64,000 nucleotides of DNA, from NCBI RefSeq assembly GCF_001514265.1, contig NZ_KQ949001.1, forward strand, positions 62,001 through 126,000. Reading direction: 5' to 3'. Below the pieces are notes generated by a model that was given only the letters and a program-made list of their open reading frames with translations, ran no database searches and was not told the DNA's origin. This DNA is from Streptomyces resistomycificus. Its GTDB lineage: Bacteria > Actinomycetota > Actinomycetes > Streptomycetales > Streptomycetaceae. How positions within the stretch are numbered: the stretch's first letter is position 1; every line of letters starts with the position of its first letter. Positions 1 to 8,702 of the stretch are shown in pieces. The translations under genes were made by a program, and so were the position numbers.

Positions 1-1
1 C

Positions 2-364
2 GTGGAGTGGCACCCGGCGGCCGGCCTGGAGAACGGCTGTCTGCGCTTCACCGTGAAGAACGCGCCGACCAAGGTCCCGCCCAAGTACGACCCCAACGCC
101 GTGGAACTGTGGGGCTTCAAGAAGGACCCGCTGATGGCCCTGGTCGCGGCGGCCGTCCAGGCCCGGCTCCCGCACCCGGCGGCCGCCGCCAGGGACGTAT
201 CGCCGCCGGAGGCCAAGGCGCTCGCCGTGCCCGCGGCCACCGCCGAGGACGGCCACGACGCCCTGCTGCGACGGCTGCGCGAGCTCGGCGAGCTGCACCG
301 CTCCGGCGTGCTCACCGACGAGGAGTTCACCCTGGCCAAGCAGGCGGTTCTCAAGCGGATGTGA
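2..364 (+). CDS. C-terminal part of a SHOCT-domain protein (DUF4429-like), cut by window edge
   Basis: The frame is open from the left edge, so only the last 120 residues or so are visible and the true start lies outside the window. The last 33 residues (LLRRLRELGELHRSG..., then LTDEEF) form a typical SHOCT domain, a short C-terminal helical-pair module. Upstream of it is a beta-rich stretch with W-H-P-A-A-G and a W-G-F-K-K segment, as in DUF4429 proteins of actinomycetes. SHOCT domains are thought to mediate oligomerisation, but the biochemical role is unknown. The family call is firm for SHOCT and tentative for DUF4429. Confidence 0.75.
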   Translation: MEWHPAAGLENGCLRFTVKNAPTKVPPKYDPNAVELWGFKKDPLMALVAAAVQARLPHPAAAARDVSPPEAKALAVPAATAEDGHDALLRRLRELGELHRSGVLTDEEFTLAKQAVLKRM

Positions 365-429
365 CCGTCCGGGGCCGAGAACCGCCCGCCCGCTATCGGT
401 GCGCCCTGCCTTCCGGGCACACCCGGGCC

Positions 430-2007
430 CTACTTCGCCCTGCGCGCCACCGTGAAGTGGTCGACCTGCTCGCCGGTCTCGGCGATGCCCCGCACCGTCA
501 GCGTGGCGGTACGGCCCTTGGCGGCCGGGGTGACGTCCACCCGCAGGAACGAGTAGTCGAGATAGCGCACCCGCGACCAGGTGACGGTCTCGTTCTGCCT
601 GCCGTCCTTGGTGTTGACGAACGAGGCGACGGACTCGACGTCGCTCACGTGGCCCTCGTACGACAGCGGGGCGGTGAAGGAGTACAGGCTGCGGCCCGCC
701 GCGCCCGCCGTCACGTAGACCACGCCCTCGGTCTCGGGGTAGGCCGTGCCGCCGATCGGGAGCGTCTTGGTGACCGCGCCCGCCTTGATGACGTCGGTGC
801 GCTCGTACTGGTGGTTGTGGCCGTTGATGACCAGGTCCACGGTGTACTTCTCGAACAGCGGCACCCACTCCTGGCGCACGCCGCCCTCCGAGGCGTGCGA
901 GGTGGAGGTGCAGTAGGCGCAGTGGTGGAAGAAGACGACGACGAAGTCGACGTCCTTCGCGGCGCGGTACTTCTTGAGCTGGGCCTCCAGCCACTTGGTC
1001 TGGGTGCCGCCCGAGAGGCCGAGGTTGGCCGGGATCTCGAAGGAGACGTCGTTGGCGTCGAGCGAGATGACGGCGGTGTTGCCGTAGACGAAGGAGTAGA
1101 CGCCCGGCAGGTTGTGCTTGTCGGGCCCGTTGTCGGGAAGCGTCCAGCGGGCCTCCTCGCCGCCGTAGCCGTGCGGCGCGTACCAGGCCTCCATGTCGTG
1201 GTTGCCGTAGGCGGGCATCCACGGGACGGACTTGGCGACCGACTCGGTCTGCGCGAGGAACTGGTCCCACACCCGCGAGTCGAACCCGGTGTCGGAGGTC
1301 TTGCCGGAGCCGGAGGGGTCGGCGTAGGCGATGTCGCCGGCGTGCAGGTGGAAGGCCGGGTTCTGGCCGAGCAGGAGGCTGTTGTTGGCGAGGCCGTGGT
1401 AGCCGACGCCCTCGTCGCCGAAGGCGGTGAAGGTGAACGGCGTCTTGTGGGCGGGGGCGGTGGTGAAGGTGCCCAGGGTGCCGAGCAGATGCGGCTCGGC
1501 CGGGTCGAAGCCCTGGTGGCCGACGCCGTAGTAGTAGGTCCTGCCGGGCTTGAGGTGGGTCAGCCTGGCGTGCACGTAGTACTGCGTGTGGTCGGCGCTG
1601 GCACCGACGCCGGCCGGGGTGTACAGCGTGCGCACCTCGGCGTCGATCCTGCGGGACAGGTCCCAGGGGTGGGCGCCGATCCGGATGAAGGGCCTGCGCA
1701 CCGCGACCGGGACCTGCCAGGAGACGGTGATCTCGGTGCGCGGGTCGGTGCCGAAGGCGAGGTGACGGCCGAAGGGGGCCACGAGGGCGCCGTCGACGGT
1801 CTCGGTGCGAGGGGCGGTCCGCGTCGGTACGGCCGCCTGTGCGGTGGCGCCCGGTACGAACGCGCCACCCGCGACGGCGCCCAGTGTGACGGCGCCGCCC
1901 CTGATCATCGTGCGCCGCGAGAATCTGGCGCGCAGGTACTCGTGCTGCTCGGCCATGCTCATGCGCTCGGCGAGCCGCTGCGGTACTCCCATGCGAGGAA
2001 TGTCCAT
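430..2007 (-). CDS. Tat-exported purple acid phosphatase-like metallophosphoesterase
   Basis: A 525-residue protein with a twin-arginine signal (S-R-R-T-M-I-R-G-G at about residue 30, then a hydrophobic Ala/Gly stretch), so it is probably folded in the cytoplasm and exported by Tat. An N-terminal fibronectin-like domain is followed by a calcineurin-type phosphoesterase domain. The dinuclear-metal motifs appear in order: GDEG, GDIAYAD, GNHD, FFHH and GHNHQYER. The family hydrolyses phosphate monoesters outside the cell. The ATG at 2007 is chosen because it sits just before the Tat region. An upstream start at 2076 would add 23 Arg-rich residues unlike a signal peptide. It is transcribed divergently from the gene at 2179. 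The substrate is not known. Confidence 0.85.
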   Translation of the reverse strand: MDIPRMGVPQRLAERMSMAEQHEYLRARFSRRTMIRGGAVTLGAVAGGAFVPGATAQAAVPTRTAPRTETVDGALVAPFGRHLAFGTDPRTEITVSWQVPVAVRRPFIRIGAHPWDLSRRIDAEVRTLYTPAGVGASADHTQYYVHARLTHLKPGRTYYYGVGHQGFDPAEPHLLGTLGTFTTAPAHKTPFTFTAFGDEGVGYHGLANNSLLLGQNPAFHLHAGDIAYADPSGSGKTSDTGFDSRVWDQFLAQTESVAKSVPWMPAYGNHDMEAWYAPHGYGGEEARWTLPDNGPDKHNLPGVYSFVYGNTAVISLDANDVSFEIPANLGLSGGTQTKWLEAQLKKYRAAKDVDFVVVFFHHCAYCTSTSHASEGGVRQEWVPLFEKYTVDLVINGHNHQYERTDVIKAGAVTKTLPIGGTAYPETEGVVYVTAGAAGRSLYSFTAPLSYEGHVSDVESVASFVNTKDGRQNETVTWSRVRYLDYSFLRVDVTPAAKGRTATLTVRGIAETGEQVDHFTVARRAK

Positions 2008-2119
2008 GGCGTCTGAAACTCGTCCCCTCAGGCGACGGGTTCCGGGACGCCGGATGGACGGCGCACGAACAGGCACTCATGAGAGATTCAATGTTCGCCC
2101 AAGGACTCACCACAGCCAC

Positions 2120-2137
2120 CTGCCCGATATCGGGCAG
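2120..2137. promoter_or_regulatory. 18-bp perfect palindrome, candidate operator
   Basis: The sequence CTGCCCGATATCGGGCAG is a perfect inverted repeat with no spacer. It lies in the short divergent region between the exported phosphatase (start 2007) and the small gene leading into glmS (start 2179). It is too close to both starts, and has no T-tract, so a terminator is unlikely. A dimeric repressor or activator site is the natural reading. I cannot name the protein that binds it. Confidence 0.5.
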
Positions 2138-2178
2138 CTTTCTTGCGAAACGGCCGCCGGTACCCCAGGATCTACCGG

Positions 2179-2436
2179 GTGCACGACGAACTTGTTGATC
2201 ATCTGACGCGGTCCTCACCCCTGAGCCGGGGCGAGGCACTGCGGGTGATCCAGGACGTGCTCGCCTACTTCGACGAGACGACCGAGGACTACGTCCGTCG
2301 CCGCCACCGCGAACTCCAGGCCCAGGGCCTGGTGAACGCGGAGATCTTCGAACGGATCGAGGCGGATCTGAAATACCGGGCGGTGGCACCGCCGGAGCTC
2401 ACGCTCCGGCAGCTGCGCCGCATCGTCTACGGCTGA
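2179..2436 (+). CDS. Conserved small hypothetical protein upstream of glmS
   Basis: An 85-residue, mostly helical, charged protein of unknown function. The GTG at 2179 is preferred to a TTG at 2143 because an AGGA ribosome site lies eight bases before it and the protein then begins V-H-D-E-L-V-D-H-L. The body contains SRGEALRVIQDVLAYFDE and ends LRQLRRIVYG. There is no signal peptide or membrane segment. It ends 13 bases before glmS, so the two are probably co-transcribed from the divergent promoter carrying the 2120-2137 palindrome. The link to amino-sugar synthesis is contextual only. Confidence 0.7.
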   Translation: MHDELVDHLTRSSPLSRGEALRVIQDVLAYFDETTEDYVRRRHRELQAQGLVNAEIFERIEADLKYRAVAPPELTLRQLRRIVYG

Positions 2437-2449
2437 GGAATACGTATAT

Positions 2450-4267
2450 ATGTGTGGGATCGTCGGATACATCGGGAAGCGTGACGTCGCCCCTCTCCTT
2501 CTGGAGGGCCTGCAGCGCCTGGAGTACCGCGGCTACGACTCGGCGGGCATCGTCGTCACCTCCCCGAAGTCGGCCGGCCTGAAGATGGTCAAGGCCAAGG
2601 GCCGGGTCCGCGACCTGGAGGCCAAGGTGCCCGCCCGCTTCAAGGGCACGACCGGCATCGCCCACACCCGCTGGGCCACCCACGGCGCCCCCTCCGACGT
2701 GAACGCCCACCCGCACCTCGACGCCGAGGGCAAGGTCGCCGTCGTCCACAACGGCATCATCGACAACGCCTCCGACCTGCGTCGCAAGCTGGAGGCGGAC
2801 GGTGTCGAGTTCCTCTCCGACACCGACACCGAGGTCCTCGTCCACCTGATCGCCCGCTCGCAGGCCGTCAAACTGGAGGACAAGGTCCGCGAGACGCTCC
2901 GCGTCATCGAGGGCACGTACGGCATCGCCGTCATGCACGCCGACTTCAACGACCGCATCGTCGTCGCCCGTAACGGCTCCCCGGTCGTCCTGGGCATCGG
3001 CGAGAAGGAGATGTTCGTCGCCTCGGACATCGCCGCCCTGGTCGCCCACACCCGCCAGATCGTCACCCTCGACGACGGCGAGATGGCCACCCTCAAGGCC
3101 GACGACTTCCGCACCTACACCACCGAGGGCACCCGCACGACGGCCGAGCCGACCACCGTGGAGTGGGAGGCCGCCTCCTACGACATGGGCGGCCACGACA
3201 CCTACATGCACAAGGAGATCCACGAGCAGGCCGACGCCGTGGACCGCGTGCTGCGCGGCCGCATCGACGACCGCTTCTCCACCGTGCACCTCGGCGGCCT
3301 CAACCTGGACGCCCGCGAGGCCCGCCAGATCCGCCGGGTGAAGATCCTCGGCTGCGGCACCTCGTACCACGCGGGCATGATCGGCGCCCAGATGATCGAG
3401 GAGCTGGCCCGCATCCCCGCGGACGCCGAGCCGGCGTCGGAGTTCCGTTACCGCAACGCGGTCGTGGACCCCGACACCCTCTACGTCGCCGTCTCCCAGT
3501 CCGGCGAGACGTACGACGTGCTGGCGGCCGTCCAGGAGCTGAAGCGCAAGGGCGCGCGGGTCCTCGGCGTGGTGAACGTGGTCGGCTCGGCGATCGCCCG
3601 CGAGGCGGACGGCGGCATCTACGTGCACGCCGGGCCCGAGGTCTGCGTGGTGTCCACCAAGTGCTTCACGAACACCACGGTCGCCTTCGCCCTCCTCGCG
3701 CTCCACCTCGGGCGCACCCGTGACCTCTCCGTCCGGGACGGCAAGCGGATCATCGACGGTCTGCGCAGGCTGCCCGCGCAGATCGCGGAGATGCTGGAGC
3801 ACGAGGACGAGATCAAGAAGCTGGCCGAGCAGTACGCCGAGGCCCGCTCGATGCTCTTCATCGGCCGCGTCCGGGGCTACCCGGTGGCCCGTGAGGCCTC
3901 CCTCAAGCTCAAGGAGGTCTCCTACATCCACGCCGAGGCCTACCCGGCCTCCGAGCTCAAGCACGGCCCGCTGGCCCTGATCGAGCCCGCCCTCCCGACG
4001 GTCGCGATCGTCCCCGACGACGACCTGCTGGAGAAGAACCGCGCCGCCCTGGAGGAGATCAAGGCCCGCAGCGGCAAGATCCTCGCGGTCGCCCACCGGG
4101 AGCAGGAGAAGGCCGACCAGACGATCGTCGTCCCGAAGAACGAGGACGAACTGGACCCGATCCTGATGGGCATTCCCCTCCAACTCCTCGCCTACCACAC
4201 GGCGTTGCACCTGGGCAGGGACATCGACAAGCCCCGTAACCTCGCCAAGTCGGTGACGGTGGAGTAG
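2450..4267 (+). CDS. glmS: Glutamine--fructose-6-phosphate aminotransferase (isomerizing)
   Basis: A 605-residue, full-length GlmS. It makes glucosamine-6-phosphate from fructose-6-phosphate and glutamine, the first step towards UDP-GlcNAc and peptidoglycan. The mature N terminus C-G-I-V-G-Y-I-G supplies the Cys nucleophile of the class II glutaminase domain (about residues 1-220). Two SIS sugar-isomerase domains follow (about 280-420 and 450-590), with C-G-T-S-Y-H and S-Q-S-G-E-T phosphate-binding loops. The C terminus DKPRNLAKSVTVE is the usual family ending. No glmS ribozyme is expected or seen in the 13-base leader. Streptomycetes often carry more than one glmS, so this may be one paralogue. 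Confidence 0.95.
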   Translation: MCGIVGYIGKRDVAPLLLEGLQRLEYRGYDSAGIVVTSPKSAGLKMVKAKGRVRDLEAKVPARFKGTTGIAHTRWATHGAPSDVNAHPHLDAEGKVAVVHNGIIDNASDLRRKLEADGVEFLSDTDTEVLVHLIARSQAVKLEDKVRETLRVIEGTYGIAVMHADFNDRIVVARNGSPVVLGIGEKEMFVASDIAALVAHTRQIVTLDDGEMATLKADDFRTYTTEGTRTTAEPTTVEWEAASYDMGGHDTYMHKEIHEQADAVDRVLRGRIDDRFSTVHLGGLNLDAREARQIRRVKILGCGTSYHAGMIGAQMIEELARIPADAEPASEFRYRNAVVDPDTLYVAVSQSGETYDVLAAVQELKRKGARVLGVVNVVGSAIAREADGGIYVHAGPEVCVVSTKCFTNTTVAFALLALHLGRTRDLSVRDGKRIIDGLRRLPAQIAEMLEHEDEIKKLAEQYAEARSMLFIGRVRGYPVAREASLKLKEVSYIHAEAYPASELKHGPLALIEPALPTVAIVPDDDLLEKNRAALEEIKARSGKILAVAHREQEKADQTIVVPKNEDELDPILMGIPLQLLAYHTALHLGRDIDKPRNLAKSVTVE

Positions 4268-4360
4268 GGACCCACCGAGGCGTCGGGGCCGTACTCGACG
4301 TGCGGCTCCGCCGCGTAGGCGGGCCCCGTCCCCACGTACCCGCGGAGGCCGGACAAGAGG

Positions 4361-4400
4361 ACGGACCCCCACGTGTCGCCACCTGACACGGGGGGTCCGC
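4361..4400. terminator. Strong stem-loop terminator between convergent genes
   Basis: A long GC-rich inverted repeat, with arms around GGACCCCC-ACGTGTC and GACACG-GGGGGTCC and a short loop. It lies between glmS and the gene convergent with it at 4444-5007. The position suits factor-independent termination from both sides, although streptomycete hairpins often lack a U-tract. Confidence 0.75.
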
Positions 4401-4443
4401 TCTGAACGCCGGGGCCGCCCAATACCCCGGCGTCGGCTGCCGA

Positions 4444-5007
4444 TTACCCGGTGGCCGTCACGCCCCGGCGGGCAGCCCGTCGAGGAACCGCCGTCGGCCA
4501 GTGGGCCAGGGCCGCGGTCGCCGCGTACCAGGCGACCGCTCCCGCCGCCACGCCGAACCAGCCGCCGACCTCGGCGAGGCTGCCGCTGTCGGTGAAGTGC
4601 GCGACGGCGAGGAGGACCAGGGAGGCGAAGAACAACCCGTAGGTCCCCTTGGCCAGTTGGTCACCGGCGGCGACGGTGAGAGTCAGCACCACGAGGGCGA
4701 ACAGCAGCAGGAACAGTCCGGCCGCGTTGGCGGTGACCTGGTCGCCGGCCGACACGGCCCAGGTGAACCAGAGCGCACCGAGCGCCGTGAAGGCCGTACC
4801 GGAGACGGTGTCGCGGTCGCGGAACGCGATGAGTCCGGCGACGAAGAGGGCTACTCCGCCCACGTACTGGGCGATTGACACGGCGTCAGCGGCCGTCACG
4901 CCGTCGATCAGGCCGGTGTGTCCGAGGCCCACGGCCAACAGGGTGACACCCAGGGCGAGTCGGCCGACGATCGTGGTGGTGCTTCCCGCGGAGACGTCGT
5001 TGTCCAC
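4444..5007 (-). CDS. GPR1/FUN34/YaaH (SatP) family membrane protein
   Basis: A 187-residue polytopic membrane protein with about six hydrophobic segments. The family includes acetate/succinate transporters such as SatP. The first segment carries a degenerate form of the family's N-terminal signature, and an AWYAATAALA segment near the C terminus matches its last helix. The GTG start at 5007 follows an AAGGGAGC ribosome site. Transport of acetate is inferred from the family, not from specific residues. Confidence 0.75.
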   Translation of the reverse strand: MDNDVSAGSTTTIVGRLALGVTLLAVGLGHTGLIDGVTAADAVSIAQYVGGVALFVAGLIAFRDRDTVSGTAFTALGALWFTWAVSAGDQVTANAAGLFLLLFALVVLTLTVAAGDQLAKGTYGLFFASLVLLAVAHFTDSGSLAEVGGWFGVAAGAVAWYAATAALAHWPTAVPRRAARRGVTATG

Positions 5008-5157
5008 GGCGGGCTCCCTTCATGCATGTGCAGTTGTGCGGTGAGCGATATATGCCCTTCACAAGGGCACAAACACCTCTACGCGTCAGTAGATTTATGC
5101 GCCGCACAAAGGAGGGGGCCTGTTCCCACGGCGTATCTCACCTGGGAGAACGGCGAG

Positions 5158-5685
5158 TTACGGAATGACAACGACCGGCCGCTTGGCCCGCTTGGCGAGC
5201 CGGCCGGCGACGGAGCCGAAGAGGCGTCCGACGAGGCCGTGGGTGGAGCCGACGACGATCGCGTCCGCCTCGTACTCCCGCCCGACCTCTTCGAGTTCGT
5301 GACAGATGTCGCCGCCGCGCTCGACGAGGATCCAGGGCACCTCGGCGAGGTACTCGGCGCAGGCGAGCTCGAGTCCGAGCACCTCGGTGCGGTGGTCCGG
5401 CACATCGACGAAGACGGGCGGCTCGCAGCCCGCCCAGACGGTCGTGGGCAGCCGGTTGGCGACGTGGACGATGATCAGGCCCGACCCGGAGCGATGGGCC
5501 ATGCCGATGGCGTACGCGAGGGCGCGCTCACTGGACGTGGAGCCGTCGAAGCCGACCACGACGCCGTGCTTGAAGGCGGGGTCGCAGGAGTGGCGTGGCT
5601 CTTCCGCCGCCAGGGGCTCGGCCGCCGTGGGGTCGGCGACGGGCCGCTTGCGGTCCGCGGGTTCGAAGAATTCGTGACCGGCCAT
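5158..5685 (-). CDS. Universal stress protein (UspA family)
   Basis: A 175-residue single-domain protein. After a charged, poorly ordered N terminus of about 38 residues the core begins GVVVGFDGSTSSERAL, with the first beta strand and Asp of the nucleotide fold. It ends with VVGSTHG...GSVAGRLAKRAKRPVVVIP, the ATP-binding loop and last strand. The loop is two residues shorter than the usual G-2X-G-9X-G(S/T) spacing, so ATP binding is likely but not certain. Such proteins respond to stress or dormancy in actinomycetes. It has its own leader upstream and no obvious operon partner. Confidence 0.85.
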   Translation of the reverse strand: MAGHEFFEPADRKRPVADPTAAEPLAAEEPRHSCDPAFKHGVVVGFDGSTSSERALAYAIGMAHRSGSGLIIVHVANRLPTTVWAGCEPPVFVDVPDHRTEVLGLELACAEYLAEVPWILVERGGDICHELEEVGREYEADAIVVGSTHGLVGRLFGSVAGRLAKRAKRPVVVIP

Positions 5686-5990
5686 GGCTGTCTCGGCGTT
5701 GTGATCCTTTTATGGGTGGGCCGACAGAGAGCTGCGGAGCTGTCCGGGAATCATCTTCCCAACCCCATACCCCCAAGGGTACGGCGGCACGCCTCCTTAG
5801 CCCAGTTCGCGCCCACGGTGCGTGGGGATTCCAGGGAGCATGCACGAGGGGACGCCCGTAACGCAATGGTTGCTGCGCTGTACAGGCGGTTTGCACGGGG
5901 TTCACAGAAAGCCGCCGCACAGTGGACGCACAGTGACCGATGGATCGAACACGCGTTGAACCCCGCGAGTCACGCCCCCAGGGAGCACGC
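5686..5990. other. Divergent intergenic region, no gene seen
   Basis: About 300 bases separate the stress-protein gene (reading left) from the small membrane gene at 5991 (reading right). The region is less GC-rich than the coding DNA. It must hold promoters for both directions, but I see no convincing operator or RNA gene. Confidence 0.5.
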
Positions 5991-6302
5991 ATGCCCGGAC
6001 CGAGAACCCCCTCCGAGACCCAGGACTCCGCCACCGACGTCGTCCGCTGGGCGGTCTTCAGCTGTGTCCTCGTCCCCGTGGTCCTGCTCTGGTACGGCAC
6101 CTCACTGGCCGGCGCCGCCGGCACCGCCCTCGGTCTCGCGGCGGTGACCGCGGTCTGCCGTATCCTCCTGCGCCAGTCGGAGCGGTGCGCGGCCCGCCTG
6201 CTCGACGAGGAGCGGGCCCCGCACCGCGGGCGCCGTCACCGGACCGGTTCCGGGGCGCACCGAGGCGGACGTCACAGTGGGGGAAATACACCGGTCGGCT
6301 GA
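5991..6302 (+). CDS. Small hypothetical membrane protein upstream of adpA
   Basis: A 103-residue protein with two closely spaced hydrophobic segments (about residues 19-56) and a basic, His/Arg/Gly-rich tail. The ATG at 5991 follows AGGGAGC at good spacing. An in-frame ATG at 5940 lacks such a site and would add an unconserved-looking leader. Function is unknown. It ends about 380 bases before adpA on the same strand, so transcription could run into the adpA leader. Confidence 0.65.
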   Translation: MPGPRTPSETQDSATDVVRWAVFSCVLVPVVLLWYGTSLAGAAGTALGLAAVTAVCRILLRQSERCAARLLDEERAPHRGRRHRTGSGAHRGGRHSGGNTPVG

Positions 6303-6680
6303 CCGGTTTCCGCGCACGCGCCCGACTCTTTTCAGCCAACTTCCGGCCACCACGCATCCCTTGTCCCGACCACCCCTCAACCCCCGTTCCACCTGCACAA
6401 ACAGTGCCTGGGGGACCCCGCGCACCCTACGCGGTTTGGCCACTGCGACAAGGCGCACTTCCCTGCACGCCCCACGAGTGCAACGCTTCGTGATCGAATG
6501 CTTCACGCCAAGTTGCCAAGTCGACAATGTGCCGGGTGACCAACTGGTCACGTCGGCACCACGGGACGCAGTAGATTCGATCTTGACTGTCTTACGGCGG
6601 GGGACTCGTGCAGGACCGAGGGGAAACGTGCAGGAGCGACACAACCGAGGAGCCGCGACCACCGAGGGGGGCTTAGCAGT
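6303..6680 (+). promoter_or_regulatory. Long adpA upstream region with nested palindrome
   Basis: The 378 bases before adpA are AT-richer than their surroundings and hold no credible gene. At 6529-6559 lies a nested inverted repeat: an inner GTGACCA-AC-TGGTCAC (6536-6551) flanked by GTGCCG (6529-6534) and CGGCAC (6554-6559). This is about 120 bases before the start codon, a plausible promoter-proximal operator. Two sites matching the AdpA consensus at nine of ten positions (ending near 6352 and 6510) could serve autoregulation. The start codon is preceded by GAGGGGGG. Confidence 0.55.
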
Positions 6681-7910
6681 ATGAGCCACGACTCCACTGC
6701 CGCGCCGGAAGCCGCGGCCCGGAAACTTTCCGGGCGACGCCGCAAGGAGATCGTCGCGGTGCTGCTGTTCAGCGGCGGCCCCATCTTCGAGAGTTCCATA
6801 CCGCTGTCGGTGTTCGGGATCGACCGCCAGGACGCCGGCGTGCCGCGCTACCGATTGCTGGTGTGCGGCGGCGAAGAAGGACCGCTGCGGACCACAGGGG
6901 GCCTGGAACTCACCGCGCCACACGGCCTGGAGGCGATCTCCCGGGCAGGCACCGTCGTCGTGCCCGCCTGGCGTTCGATCACCTCCCCGCCACCGGAGGA
7001 CGCGCTCGACGCGTTGCGCCGGGCACACGAGGAGGGCGCCCGCATAGTCGGGCTGTGCACCGGCGCCTTCGTGCTGGCGGCGGCGGGCCTGCTGGACGGC
7101 CGCCCCGCGACCACCCACTGGATGTACGCACCGACGCTGGCCAAGCGCTATCCGTCGGTGCACGTGGATCCCCGCGAGCTGTTCGTCGACGACGGTGACG
7201 TACTGACGTCGGCGGGTACGGCCGCAGGGATCGACCTGTGTCTGCACATCGTGCGGACGGACCACGGCAACGAGGCAGCCGGCGCGCTGGCCCGCCGCCT
7301 GGTGGTCCCCCCGCGCCGGAGCGGCGGCCAGGAGCGCTATCTCGATCGGTCTTTACCCGAGGAGATCGGCGCCGACCCGCTCGCCGAGGTCGTCGCCTGG
7401 GCGCTGGAGCACCTCCACGAACAGTTCGACGTGGAGACGCTGGCCGCCCGCGCGTACATGAGCCGCCGCACCTTCGACCGCCGGTTCCGCTCCCTCACGG
7501 GCAGCGCGCCGCTGCAGTGGCTGATCACCCAGCGCGTGCTGCAGGCGCAGCGGCTGCTGGAGACGTCGGACTACTCGGTGGACGAGGTCGCGGGCCGCTG
7601 CGGCTTCCGGTCGCCGGTGGCGCTGCGCGGGCACTTCCGCCGCCAGCTGGGCTCGTCGCCGGCCGCGTACCGTGCGGCCTACCGCGCGCGGCGCCCGCAG
7701 GCCGAGCGCCAGCCCGACCCCGAGGGACCCCTCGGCCCGCCGAGCGCGCCCTCACCGCTGCACCCCGAAAGCGGCCCCGTCCCGCTCCAGACCCGCCGCA
7801 CCCCGAGCCCGGTCGGGACGTCCGCGTCCCTCGGCCCGGCCTCGGACCACGGCCGCGAGGCGTACGCGGGCGGCCGGGCGAGTCTGCCGGGACAGCGCAG
7901 CGGGATGTGA
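6681..7910 (+). CDS. adpA: AdpA, central developmental transcriptional regulator
   Basis: A 409-residue AraC/XylS-type regulator. Residues about 20-200 form a DJ-1/PfpI-like dimerisation domain, including GLCTGAFVLAAAGLL. Residues about 240-345 form the double helix-turn-helix DNA-binding domain (YMSRRTFDRRFRSLTG and CGFRSPVALRGHFR). A Pro-rich tail follows. The Leu codon at 7353-7355 (residue 225, in D-R-S-L-P-E-E) is TTA, the rare codon read by the bldA tRNA, placed in the linker just before the DNA-binding domain as is known for adpA. AdpA controls morphological differentiation and secondary metabolism. orn follows on the same strand, an arrangement known for this locus. Confidence 0.97.
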   Translation: MSHDSTAAPEAAARKLSGRRRKEIVAVLLFSGGPIFESSIPLSVFGIDRQDAGVPRYRLLVCGGEEGPLRTTGGLELTAPHGLEAISRAGTVVVPAWRSITSPPPEDALDALRRAHEEGARIVGLCTGAFVLAAAGLLDGRPATTHWMYAPTLAKRYPSVHVDPRELFVDDGDVLTSAGTAAGIDLCLHIVRTDHGNEAAGALARRLVVPPRRSGGQERYLDRSLPEEIGADPLAEVVAWALEHLHEQFDVETLAARAYMSRRTFDRRFRSLTGSAPLQWLITQRVLQAQRLLETSDYSVDEVAGRCGFRSPVALRGHFRRQLGSSPAAYRAAYRARRPQAERQPDPEGPLGPPSAPSPLHPESGPVPLQTRRTPSPVGTSASLGPASDHGREAYAGGRASLPGQRSGM

Positions 7911-8013
7911 CGCCGTCAGGTGGGGGCGGGCGCGGGTGGTTCTCCATCCCGCCGCCCCCGCCGACCCGGACGCCGGGGGCTCCGGAAGCGGACGCCAGCC
8001 TTAGGGTGGTCGC

Positions 8014-8616
8014 ATGAACGATCGTATGGTGTGGATCGACTGCGAGATGACCGGCCTCTCGCTGTCGGACGACGCGCTCATCGAAGTGGCCGCCCTCGTC
8101 ACCGACTCCGAGCTGAACATCCTCGGCGACGGTGTGGACATCGTCATCCGTCCGCCGGACCGGGCACTGGAGACGATGCCGGAGGTGGTGCGTCAGATGC
8201 ACACCGCGTCCGGACTGCTCACGGAGCTGTCCGGCGGCACGACGCTCGCGGACGCCGAGGAGCAGGTCCTGGCGTACGTACGCGAGCACGTGAAGGAACC
8301 CGGCAAGGCCCCGCTGTGCGGCAACTCCGTCGGCACGGACCGCGGCTTCCTGCTGAGGGACATGCCGACCCTCGAGGACTACCTCCACTACCGGATCGTC
8401 GACGTGTCCAGCATCAAGGAGCTGGCCCGCCGTTGGTACCCGCGTGCCTACTTCAACAGCCCGGAGAAGAACGGCAACCACCGCGCCCTCGCCGACATCC
8501 GTGAGTCCATCGTGGAACTGCGCTACTACCGCGAGGCCCTCTTCGTACCGCAGCCCGGTCCCGACTCGGACACCGCGAAGGCGATCGCCGCGAAGCACGC
8601 CCTGCCTGCGCAGTAG
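8014..8616 (+). CDS. orn: Oligoribonuclease
   Basis: A 200-residue DEDDh 3'-5' exoribonuclease that degrades 2-5-nt RNAs to mononucleotides. It also clears pGpG from cyclic-di-GMP breakdown. The catalytic residues are visible: Asp9 and Glu11 in W-I-D-C-E-M-T-G, the Asp in NSVGTDRGFL, and His156 and Asp161 in GNHRALADIRESI. Length is normal for the family. It begins 103 bases after adpA and may be partly transcribed by readthrough from it. tRNA-His follows downstream. Confidence 0.97.
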   Translation: MNDRMVWIDCEMTGLSLSDDALIEVAALVTDSELNILGDGVDIVIRPPDRALETMPEVVRQMHTASGLLTELSGGTTLADAEEQVLAYVREHVKEPGKAPLCGNSVGTDRGFLLRDMPTLEDYLHYRIVDVSSIKELARRWYPRAYFNSPEKNGNHRALADIRESIVELRYYREALFVPQPGPDSDTAKAIAAKHALPAQ

Positions 8617-8702
8617 CCCTCTCCGAAAGCCTGGCGCGAGCACCCCTTCGGACCCTGTACACTTTTTCTCGGCCGGTCGGGGAAATCCGAACAGCCGACA
8701 TG

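Noticed and set aside
7..2016. 669-codon open frame on + strand
   Set aside because: It is the complement of the phosphatase gene. Long antisense frames are usual in GC-rich DNA, and its product is Arg/Gly/Val low-complexity without a domain.
2437..2449. glmS ribozyme/riboswitch
   Set aside because: Only 13 bases lie between the preceding gene and glmS, far too few for the ribozyme, which is a feature of Firmicutes.
6340..6515. AdpA autoregulatory sites
   Set aside because: Two nine-of-ten matches to the loose AdpA consensus were seen, but such matches are frequent. They are mentioned in the upstream-region entry but not listed separately.
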